Assembly (NCBI GenBank): GCA_035252155.1
Contig: DATFDL010000747.1
Span: 1-8,515, forward strand
Source of the DNA: JAICLL01 sp035252155
GTDB lineage: Bacteria; Planctomycetota; Planctomycetia; Pirellulales; JAICIG01
Direction of reading: 5' to 3'
DNA: 8,515 nucleotides
The notes below the pieces were generated by a model that was not told the origin of the DNA, made no database searches, and worked only from the letters and a program-made list of their open reading frames with translations. Of this stretch, positions 1 to 6,040 are shown piece after piece; positions within the stretch are counted from its first letter, which is position 1, and each line of letters begins with the position of its first letter. A program made the position numbers and the translations under genes.

Positions 1-79
1 GAGTCCCACCATTCATGATGGCAACGCGATGAACGATTCGAGTCCCACGGTGGGACTCGCGGCGCTCGGCCCACCCTAC
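1..79. repeat. Cluster of small overlapping inverted repeats upstream of the operon
   Basis: The 9-mer GAGTCCCAC occurs at 1-9 and 40-48 and, inverted, as GTGGGACTC at 50-58. The last two form a perfect 10-bp stem (CGAGTCCCAC at 39-48, GTGGGACTCG at 50-59) with a single central base. A second, mutually exclusive pairing is GGTGGG (49-54) with CCCACC (70-75). No T-run follows, so a classical intrinsic terminator is not supported, although a factor-dependent end of an upstream transcript is possible. The string from about 49 to 79 resembles dispersed GGTGGG...CCCACCCTAC repeats that I recall from planctomycete genomes. That resemblance is from memory and unverified. Confidence 0.5.
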
Positions 80-112
80 GCCGCTTAGCCGATCAAAGAA
101 CGCAAAAAAAAT

Positions 113-162
113 GGAAGGCAAAAAAATAAGTGACGCGGGACGGCCTAGGAAGGCCATCCTCC
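113..162. repeat. A-rich stretch followed by a short hairpin just before the first gene
   Basis: An A-rich segment (second A-tract 121-126, with a similar tract at 103-111) leads into a hairpin. GGACGGCCT (138-146) pairs with AGGCCATCC (151-159) across the loop AGGA, a 9-bp stem with one mismatch. It lies 17 nt before the chosen start of the first gene, so in mRNA it would sit next to the ribosome landing site. The combination of an A-rich tract and a GGCCTAGGAAGGCC-like hairpin resembles a dispersed planctomycete intergenic repeat as I remember it. It may therefore be a repeat rather than a dedicated control site. No clear -35/-10 promoter pair is visible in 1-176. Confidence 0.45.
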
Positions 163-176
163 AACCCGGTGGAACC

Positions 177-1301
177 ATGATTGGCAGTTTCAAAAGACTT
201 CTGCGTCCCGCGTGGCGGGCGGTCAATCCGGCCTGGGTGCAATGTTGGCGGTCGATCGAGCGTGCGTCGATCAGGACCAAGGCCGCGCCCACGCGTTGGC
301 TGCGGCGCGATTGGCCGAAGAACCGCGCACCCTTTCCGGATGCGGCGAACGTCGCGATCGTCACGGTGAATTACAACACGGCCGAGCATATCGCACATCT
401 GCTGTTCTCGCTGTTCCGGGTGCTTGGCCGCGATCAATTCCGCCGCGTGGTCGTCGTCGACAACGGTTCGACCGATGGCTCCGTCGAGCTACTCAAGGCG
501 CTGGCCCAGGCCGGCTTGATCGAGGTCATCTTGAACCGCCGCCAACGATACCACGGCCCGGCCTTGAACCAGGCGATGAGCTACCTAGCCCGCCAGGCGC
601 GGCATTCGCCCGAAGCGGCTGCCGATTACATCTGGGTGCTCGATTCAGACACAATCGTGTTGCGGCCCGACGGGGTGCGCGACGCGGTCGAGCGCGCGCG
701 GGCCACGGGCGCCGGTCTGCTCGGCCAGGTGCAGTACCACGAGATGCCCGAAGGTTATGCGCATATCAGTTCGCTCTTGCTCGATCCGGCGCGGGTCTGG
801 CGGCGGAGCATCGCGCCCTTTTACGAATCGGGCACGCCGGCCGAAGGCGTGCATGCGTCATTGCGGAAGCGCGGCGTGCCGATCGTCGATTTTCCCTATC
901 GCGATGACAACTATGTGTTGCACCTCGGCTCGCGCACGCTGCGTACGATTCGCCAACGCGACGACGCGGTGAACCGATATTACGGCTGGGCCTGTGACGG
1001 CAATTTGTTCAGCTTTCACGATAATCCCGCGGGACAAGTGATCTACGATGCGTTCACCGAGATCTTTCGCCGCGAGGTGGAAACACTTGATCCGCCAAGC
1101 CTGCTGGCAGCCTGTTCGAAGCGCAGCCCAATTGAGATCGTAGAAGTGCATTCTGTAGGGAACGCTCTCCGTGGCGTTCCGTGTGGGGCGGCGCGGCACT
1201 CACCCGCAGTCCCCGGAACGCCACAGAGGGCGTTCCCTACAGGCGTCGACGGCGCCATTACGGGATTTGCTTCGCGAGCCCGATGCGAGGTCGCCCCATG
1301 A
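177..1301 (+). CDS. GT2-family (GT-A fold) glycosyltransferase carrying a repeat-derived C-terminal insert
   Basis: This is predicted to be an inverting glycosyltransferase that moves a sugar from a nucleotide-sugar donor onto a growing glycan at the cytoplasmic face of the membrane. It is 374 aa long. A basic, Trp/Arg-rich leader of about 58 residues precedes the domain, which opens with VAIVTVNYN (from residue 59). The nucleotide-binding DNGSTDG follows at 95-101 and the metal-binding DxD as D156-S-D158 in WVLDSDT. Donor and acceptor specificity cannot be read from the sequence. The ATG at 177 is preferred over the in-frame ATG at 111 because the latter lies between A-tracts and would translate the hairpin repeat. 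Only a weak GGTGGA (168-173) precedes 177. Residues from about 326 to 355 are encoded by an inverted-repeat element, so the true conserved C-terminus probably ends before that. The stop overlaps the next start as ATGA. GT2 membership is secure; the start and C-terminus are less so. Confidence 0.88.
   Translation: MIGSFKRLLRPAWRAVNPAWVQCWRSIERASIRTKAAPTRWLRRDWPKNRAPFPDAANVAIVTVNYNTAEHIAHLLFSLFRVLGRDQFRRVVVVDNGSTDGSVELLKALAQAGLIEVILNRRQRYHGPALNQAMSYLARQARHSPEAAADYIWVLDSDTIVLRPDGVRDAVERARATGAGLLGQVQYHEMPEGYAHISSLLLDPARVWRRSIAPFYESGTPAEGVHASLRKRGVPIVDFPYRDDNYVLHLGSRTLRTIRQRDDAVNRYYGWACDGNLFSFHDNPAGQVIYDAFTEIFRREVETLDPPSLLAACSKRSPIEIVEVHSVGNALRGVPCGAARHSPAVPGTPQRAFPTGVDGAITGFASRARCEVAP
1153..1242. 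repeat. 90-bp inverted-repeat element (MITE/REP-like) inside a coding sequence
   Basis: Two 29-nt arms (1153-1181 and 1214-1242) match as reverse complements at 27 of 29 positions and are separated by a 32-nt centre. The left arm begins CTGTAGGGAACG and ends GTGGCGTTCCG; the right arm mirrors it, ending CGTTCCCTACAG. No transposase and no obvious target duplication are seen. The element spans exactly 30 codons, so it leaves the reading frame of the first glycosyltransferase gene open and adds residues read as VGNALRGVP...GTPQRAFPT. I recall TGTAGGGAACGC...GCGTTCCCTACA elements as dispersed in planctomycete genomes, but copy number here cannot be tested. In mRNA it would form a strong hairpin ending about 55 nt before the next start. 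Confidence 0.85.
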
Positions 1302-2179
1302 ACGAACTCGTTTCCGCTGTTATTCCCGCGTTCAACTACGGCCGCTTTGTCGGCGACGCCGTCGAGAGCGCCTTGGCGCAATCGTATTCGCCGCTGGAAG
1401 TGATCGTGGTCGACGACGGCAGCACCGACGACACGCGGCAGCGGCTCGAACGATACGGCTCGAAGATCCGTTACGTGTATCAGAACAACCGCGGGCTGTC
1501 GGCTGCGCGCAACACGGGCATTCGCGCCGCCCGTGGCCAGTGGGTGGCGTTTCTCGACGCCGACGACGTCTGGCACCGCGAAAAGACCTCCGTGCAGCTC
1601 GCCGCAGTCAGCCAGGCCGGCGAACCGGCCCTAATCGGCTCATGCGGCGCTGGCGCATTGCCGGAGAATTTGGACACGGGTCCCTCGGTGCGGCCGTTGG
1701 GCGTCGAAGATTTTCTGTTGTCGCTGCCGGTCGGCCCGTCGGGCGTGCTGGTCCGCCGCGAAGCGTTCGACGCGGTCGGCGGCTTCGATGAATCGCTGCG
1801 GTCGGTCGAAGACCGCGACATGTGGCTGCGGCTGGCGGCGCGGTTTCCCGCCGTCCAAGTTGATTGCCCCTGCTGGTGGTATCGCTCGCACGAAGGGCAG
1901 ATGAACCGCCACGCCGAGCGGATGGAACACAACTATCGGCTGGTGTTGAACCGTTTTTTCGCGCGGCATGCCGAGTACGCGCGACTGCGGGCCGTCAGCC
2001 TTTCGTACATGTACGCCGACGTGGCCTGGTCGCACTTTGTCGAAGGCAACCGGCGCGCGGCCCTGACGCGTTTGTTGCATTCGCTTTGGTTGCACCCGGC
2101 GGCGTATGGCGGTCCCCAAGGCCGCGGCCCGTGGTGGAGCGGCAAGCACTTGGTGAGGTACGCCTTGGGCGCCCGATAA
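1298..2179 (+). CDS. GT2-family glycosyltransferase (GT-A fold)
   Basis: This 293-aa inverting glycosyltransferase is of the common bacterial cell-surface glycan type, predicted to act in the cytoplasm. It opens directly with the first beta strand, VSAVIPAFNYGRF (5-17). The donor-binding DDGSTDDT is at 39-46, GLSAARNTGI at 66-75, the metal-binding DAD at 87-89 (FLDADDVW), and the acceptor-side ED at 171-172 within VEDRDMWLR. All hallmark residues are present, so it should be active; the sugar is unknown. The ATG at 1298 is chosen because it starts right at the domain, has GAGG 7 nt upstream (1287-1290), and overlaps the previous stop as ATGA. The frame stays open upstream through the inverted-repeat element, but that extension is repeat-derived and not part of the family. 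The next gene starts 1 nt after the stop. Confidence 0.92.
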   Translation: MNELVSAVIPAFNYGRFVGDAVESALAQSYSPLEVIVVDDGSTDDTRQRLERYGSKIRYVYQNNRGLSAARNTGIRAARGQWVAFLDADDVWHREKTSVQLAAVSQAGEPALIGSCGAGALPENLDTGPSVRPLGVEDFLLSLPVGPSGVLVRREAFDAVGGFDESLRSVEDRDMWLRLAARFPAVQVDCPCWWYRSHEGQMNRHAERMEHNYRLVLNRFFARHAEYARLRAVSLSYMYADVAWSHFVEGNRRAALTRLLHSLWLHPAAYGGPQGRGPWWSGKHLVRYALGAR

Positions 2180-2180
2180 C

Positions 2181-3077
2181 ATGCCCTACTCCTTAAATTT
2201 GCCATCGCCCGTTTGCTTGTCTCTGGCACGGCTGGCGCGCGCCATGCGCGGCGGCCGCCCCGCCCCCGCTACGCAGAGCTCGGCTGATTACATCGACTAT
2301 CAATATCGCACCAGCGACGCCATGCGACGGCACTTCATGCGCGGCCTTGATTTTCAAGACCGCGTCGTGGCCGACGTCGGCAGCGGGCTGGGCGGCCGCG
2401 CGCCGTATTTTGTCGAGGCGGGAGCTCGCCGCGTCTACTGCATCGACGTCAATCGAGAGGAATTGGCGGCCGGCAGCCAGATCGTCGCCGAACGTTTTCC
2501 CGAAGCATCGCGGCGAATCGAGTTCCTCCACCCCGACGAGCTGCCGCTTCGCGACTCGATCGACCTGGCCCTGTTGGTCGACTCGTTCGAGCATCTGGTC
2601 GATCCGGCCGCGGTGCTCGAGCAGGTCTATGCTTGGCTGCGGCCGGGCGGGGTGCTCTGGATCGGCTCGTTCGGCTGGTACCATCATCGGGCTTCGCACT
2701 GTCTGGAGCACATCCCGATTCCCTGGTGTCAGCTCTTCTTTTCCGAAAAAGCGATTCTTGACACCATTCGCGCCGTCATCCACACGCGCGGCTATCAGCC
2801 GAATCTTTGGGAACGGCTCGAAGGTCTCCATCGCTGGGACAAGGTTGAAACGCTGCGAGACCGGCCGGGAGAACCCTTGAACATGCTCAGCCTGCACGGC
2901 GTTCGCCAGGTGCTGCGGTCGTCGCGGTTCGATTGGCAGTCGTTCCAGGTTCACGGTCTGCTGTGCCGCAGACCAGCATTGGCGCCGCTGTTCGGCGTCG
3001 CGGCGCGGTTGCCGCTGATCAATGAAGTTTTGCATTCCTACTACACCGCCGTGCTGACCAAGCCGTCGCAGGCATGA
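2181..3077 (+). CDS. Class I SAM-dependent methyltransferase
   Basis: This 298-aa cytoplasmic protein has a Rossmann-like methyltransferase core. The SAM-binding motif I is DVGSGLG at 65-71. The acidic residue that usually contacts the ribose is D89 in YCIDVN. A motif with DSFEHLVDP follows, then LRPGGVLWIGSF, a typical post-II/III segment. The region after the core (FSEKAILDTIRAV, then a conserved-looking tail) probably forms the acceptor lid. In this setting the likely substrate is a sugar hydroxyl, on a nucleotide sugar or on the glycan, but neither the site nor the acceptor can be deduced. A lipid or small-molecule substrate is possible. The start lies 1 nt after the preceding stop and has no good Shine-Dalgarno sequence, which suggests translational coupling. 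The end overlaps the next start as ATGA. Confidence 0.88.
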   Translation: MPYSLNLPSPVCLSLARLARAMRGGRPAPATQSSADYIDYQYRTSDAMRRHFMRGLDFQDRVVADVGSGLGGRAPYFVEAGARRVYCIDVNREELAAGSQIVAERFPEASRRIEFLHPDELPLRDSIDLALLVDSFEHLVDPAAVLEQVYAWLRPGGVLWIGSFGWYHHRASHCLEHIPIPWCQLFFSEKAILDTIRAVIHTRGYQPNLWERLEGLHRWDKVETLRDRPGEPLNMLSLHGVRQVLRSSRFDWQSFQVHGLLCRRPALAPLFGVAARLPLINEVLHSYYTAVLTKPSQA

Positions 3078-3865
3078 CGATTTCGCGAGCTTTTCCAACG
3101 CGGTTGCGTCGCTGGGCCAAACCTTGGGTGGTGCGCTGCCGCGGCGCGCACGTGCCCGTGGTCGGCCCGCTGCGTTGGGCCTTCGGAGGTGGTTATGCCC
3201 TGCACGTGGCGGCCCGCGAGGCGATCGCTTTGATCGCCAAGTTCTGCTGGTACGAGCCGCTCTGGCGCAGCCAATGCGCCGAAGTGGGGCGAAATTTTCA
3301 AATGGAGCAATTGCCGTATCTCTTCGGGCAGGGAAGGATCGTGCTGGGAGCGAACGTCAGACTGTCGGGAAAATCGAGCATCATTTTCTCCGACCGCAAC
3401 AATGGCCCGCCGATACTGCGTGTGGGCGACGGCACATTTATCGGCCACAACTGCAGCCTGCATATCGCCGACGCGGTGACGATCGGCGTGCATTGTCTCA
3501 TTGCCGGGGGCGTCAGGATCTCCGACAACGACGGCCATCCGCTCGATCCGATCCGCCGCCGCCGAAATGAAGCGATGCCACGCGAGGCGATCCGGCCGGT
3601 TTCGATCGGCGACGACGTCTGGATCGGGGCCGGAGCGCAGGTGCTCAAGGGCGTGACCATCGGCGATCGCTCGGTGGTCGGAGCGGGCGCGATTGTCACC
3701 CGAGACGTTCCCTCGGACGTCGTCGTAGCGGGCAATCCGGCCCGCGTCGTGAAGCGACTAACGACTGAAGCGGAAACGCACAGTCTTCCACACGCGCAGA
3801 TCCGGCCACGCGATGCGCGGCTGGGCGAAGCGGTCTCAATCCATGTCGCAAGCAACGCTCATTGA
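3074..3865 (+). CDS. Left-handed beta-helix (hexapeptide repeat) acyltransferase
   Basis: This 263-aa member of the LbH/MaaT-like O-acyltransferases typically transfers acetyl from acetyl-CoA to a sugar. The first ~85 residues are a non-repeat leader (basic, with a stretch around 41-60 that includes CWYEPLWRSQC). Hexapeptide coils follow: RIVLGANVRLSGK (88-100), VGDGTFIGHN (117-126) and VTIGVHCLIAGG (135-146). The loop DNDGHPLD (151-158) carries the likely catalytic H155. Further coils SIGDDVWIGAGAQVLKGV and DRSVVGAGAIVT end in the classical VVVAGNPARVVKRL. About 35 residues of low-conservation tail follow. Trimers are usual for the family, with active sites between subunits. The likely role is acetylation of a sugar in the glycan; serine acetyltransferase is less likely given the context. 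It overlaps the previous gene by 4 nt and the next by 23 nt. Confidence 0.92.
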   Translation: MTISRAFPTRLRRWAKPWVVRCRGAHVPVVGPLRWAFGGGYALHVAAREAIALIAKFCWYEPLWRSQCAEVGRNFQMEQLPYLFGQGRIVLGANVRLSGKSSIIFSDRNNGPPILRVGDGTFIGHNCSLHIADAVTIGVHCLIAGGVRISDNDGHPLDPIRRRRNEAMPREAIRPVSIGDDVWIGAGAQVLKGVTIGDRSVVGAGAIVTRDVPSDVVVAGNPARVVKRLTTEAETHSLPHAQIRPRDARLGEAVSIHVASNAH

Positions 3866-4907
3866 TCGACGTTGGCCGCGGACCATTGCCCGGTCGGGCG
3901 TCGCATCGTTGCGGGCTCGCACGGCGCGGGGCGGCGGCGCGGCGGTCTCGGGCTGGATGTACGCCTTCTTTCTGGTGGGGTTGGCGTTGGTGCTGCGGCA
4001 GACGGGCGATCGCTGGTGGCCGACGACCCTCCTGCTCTTCGGTCCGCGCTGGATCTGGGGCGTTCCGCTGATCGTGTTGACGACACAGTTGCCGCGCGCC
4101 GGCAAGCGGCTGGCCGGACCGTTGCTGCTTGGCGCGGCCTGTTGGCTGGGCCCGATCATGGGCATCTGTATTCCCTGGTCGAACTGGGCGACGGACGCGT
4201 CGCCGGATGTGCAACTCCGCGTGCTGACCTGCAACGTGGCGATTGACGCGGCCCACGACGGCGCATTGGCCGGGCTCATCGAAAAAATTCAGCCCGATGT
4301 CGTCGCCATCCAAGAAGCGCCCGGCGACGCCGAGGCCCGCTGGTTTGCGTCCGGGGCGTGGTACTTCGAGCGCGGTGGGCGAGTGCTGGTGGCCAGCCGC
4401 TTTCCCATCGAGCAGGCGTCGTCAGCCCACTGGCGCGACATCGGCGCCGAGGGCTCGTTGTTGCGCTGCGATCTCAATATCGAAGGCCGCCGGTGCCATG
4501 TTTTTGGGATTCATCTGATGACGCCCCGCGAAGGGCTTGAAGCGGTCTTGAGCCACGGCTGGCGCAGCCGCTCGACCTTGGAAAACAACACGCATCTCAG
4601 GGCGCTTCAGGCGGCCGGGGCGCGGCGGCTGATCGAACAAGTCCGCGGCCCGGTAATCGTGGCGGGCGACTTCAATCTGCCGGCCGACAGCCTTATTTAC
4701 CGCAAGAACTGGGGCGCCTGGGCCGACGCTTTCGGCACGTGCGGCTGGGGCTTCGGTCGCACCAAGTGGACCCGCTGGTTTGGCGTCCGCATCGATCATG
4801 TGCTGGCCAACGACCAGTGGCGGTTTGCCCGGTGCTGGGTCGGGCCCGACGTAGGTTCGGACCATCTGCCGTTGATCGCCGACGTCTATTTGACAAAGCA
4901 GTCGTGA
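3843..4907 (+). CDS. Membrane-anchored endonuclease/exonuclease/phosphatase (EEP) family hydrolase
   Basis: This 354-aa protein has two parts. The N-terminal part has three probable membrane segments, at roughly residues 37-52, 60-80 and 90-112. The C-terminal part is an EEP domain of the DNase I / sphingomyelinase / inositol-phosphatase fold. Its metal and catalytic positions are all visible: N131 in LTCNV, E158 in AIQEA, the His in GIHLMTP, D276 and N278 in AGDFN, D318 in IDH, and D340-H341 in GSDHLPL. It should therefore be an active metal-dependent phosphodiesterase or phosphatase held at the membrane. The substrate is unknown. The neighbours suggest a glycolipid, a lipid-linked phosphate or a polymer rather than DNA. 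The ATG at 3843 is preferred; an in-frame ATG at 3813 would add ten residues and deepen the overlap with the previous gene. Neither has a good ribosome site. The last codons overlap the next start as GTGA. Confidence 0.87.
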   Translation: MSQATLIDRRWPRTIARSGVASLRARTARGGGAAVSGWMYAFFLVGLALVLRQTGDRWWPTTLLLFGPRWIWGVPLIVLTTQLPRAGKRLAGPLLLGAACWLGPIMGICIPWSNWATDASPDVQLRVLTCNVAIDAAHDGALAGLIEKIQPDVVAIQEAPGDAEARWFASGAWYFERGGRVLVASRFPIEQASSAHWRDIGAEGSLLRCDLNIEGRRCHVFGIHLMTPREGLEAVLSHGWRSRSTLENNTHLRALQAAGARRLIEQVRGPVIVAGDFNLPADSLIYRKNWGAWADAFGTCGWGFGRTKWTRWFGVRIDHVLANDQWRFARCWVGPDVGSDHLPLIADVYLTKQS

Positions 4908-6040
4908 TTGCCTTTGCGAAAACCGATGGCCGCCGATTGCGGGTCGCCCATGTGGTGCTGTCGCTTGACGTCGGCGGACTGGAGCGGATGGTGCTCGACC
5001 TGGTGCGGCAGAGTCGCCCAATCGGCCAGCGGCCGGTGATTGTCTGCTTGGAACGTCCCGGCGCGCTAGCGACCGAAGCGATCGCAGCCGGGGCGCACCT
5101 CGTGACGCTGCAGAAGCCGCCCGGGGTGCGGCCCAGCCTGGCGGCGCGGTTGCATACCGTGTTTCAAAAGCTACGCCCCGAGGTGGTCCACACGCACCAA
5201 ATTGCCGCGTTGCTCTACGCCGGCCCTGCGGCCCGCGCGGCGGGCGTGCGGGCAGTGGTCCACACCGAGCACGGCAAGAACTACTCGGCCCGGCGGCGCA
5301 CTCAATGGGTGGGACGGATCGCCGGCGCTTGTGCTCACCGGTTTTGCTGCGTTTCGGAAGACATCGTCGACGAGGTCCGCCAACTTCGCGTCGCGGCAAG
5401 CGGCAAGTTGCGGTTTCTTCCCAACGGCATCGACCCCGCGCCGTTCGCGGCCGAGTTCGACGCGGCGGCGCTGCGGCGGCAAATCGGTCTTGCGCCGGAC
5501 GATCGAGTGATCGGCACGGTCGGCCGGCTGACCGAGATCAAATGCCAGGATGTATTGTTGCGCGGATTCACGGCCGCCGCCCAATACGACCAGACCATGC
5601 GGCTGCTGATCGTCGGCGACGGACCGCGCCGCGCCGAGCTTGAGGCGCTGGCCGATTCGCTCGGCGTCTTTGCGCGAGTGCATTTCGCCGGTTATCAAGC
5701 TCGGCCGCAAGACTACCTGCGCGCGATGGACGTTTTTGCCCTTACCAGCCGGTCGGAGGGAATGCCGCTGTGCGTGCTCGAAGCCTGGGCGGCCGGTGTG
5801 CCCGTCGTAGCGACCCGCGTGGGCGGTCTGCCGCGACTTGTCGAACACGAGCGGACCGGCTTGCTCATTCCACCCTTCGACGCGGCCGCGCTGGCGGCGT
5901 CGCTGGTGCGGTTGTTCGACGATTCGTCGCTGCGCTGCCGCCTGCACGACGCCGGCCTCGAAGAAGTGCTGCGAACGTATCAGCTTGCGGCGATGGCGCA
6001 GCGCTATGACCAACAATACCGAGAACTTTTGGCGGCCTGA
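4904..6040 (+). CDS. GT4-family (GT-B fold) glycosyltransferase, GTG start
   Basis: This 378-aa retaining glycosyltransferase has two Rossmann domains. The N-terminal domain has RVAHVVLSLDVGGLERMV with the glycine pair G24-G25, then HTEHGK near 120 and VSEDI near 150. The hinge has LPNGIDP (N174). The C-terminal domain contains IGTVGRLTEIKCQD, LLIVGDGP and the EX7E signature E285...E293 (EGMPLCVLE), followed by AGVPVVATRVGG. These bind the donor's nucleotide and phosphate. No in-frame ATG precedes the domain without running deep into the previous gene. GTG at 4904 overlaps the upstream stop as GTGA, matching the ATGA junctions elsewhere, and begins about ten residues before the first beta strand. 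No Shine-Dalgarno sequence is evident, so translation probably relies on coupling. Donor and acceptor are unknown. The next gene starts immediately after the stop with no gap. Confidence 0.9.
   Translation: MIAFAKTDGRRLRVAHVVLSLDVGGLERMVLDLVRQSRPIGQRPVIVCLERPGALATEAIAAGAHLVTLQKPPGVRPSLAARLHTVFQKLRPEVVHTHQIAALLYAGPAARAAGVRAVVHTEHGKNYSARRRTQWVGRIAGACAHRFCCVSEDIVDEVRQLRVAASGKLRFLPNGIDPAPFAAEFDAAALRRQIGLAPDDRVIGTVGRLTEIKCQDVLLRGFTAAAQYDQTMRLLIVGDGPRRAELEALADSLGVFARVHFAGYQARPQDYLRAMDVFALTSRSEGMPLCVLEAWAAGVPVVATRVGGLPRLVEHERTGLLIPPFDAAALAASLVRLFDDSSLRCRLHDAGLEEVLRTYQLAAMAQRYDQQYRELLAA

Noticed and set aside
39..59. Intrinsic terminator
   Set aside because: The hairpin is perfect, but no U-tract follows on either strand within the expected distance.
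2..88. Open frame at the left edge ending in TAG, possibly the 3' end of an upstream gene (...LAALGPPYAA)
   Set aside because: It is only 28 codons and made mostly of the inverted-repeat sequence. There is no recognisable protein signature, and the rest lies outside the window.
111..176. Upstream in-frame ATG that would extend the first GT2 by 22 residues
   Set aside because: It lies between A-tracts, has no ribosome site, and the extra residues translate the hairpin repeat rather than a GT2 N-terminus.
1181..1297. N-terminal extension of the second GT2 through the repeat element
   Set aside because: The extension is repeat-derived. The ATG at 1298 has GAGG at the right distance and starts directly at the domain.
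2193..3098. Long minus-strand open frame (301 codons) opposite the methyltransferase
   Set aside because: It shows no family motifs and matches the expected antisense shadow in GC-rich coding DNA. The plus strand encodes a clear SAM methyltransferase.
4739..4903. Upstream ATG for the first GT4 at 4739
   Set aside because: It would overlap the EEP gene by 169 nt and add a low-complexity Arg-rich leader. GTG at 4904 with the GTGA overlap fits the family start.
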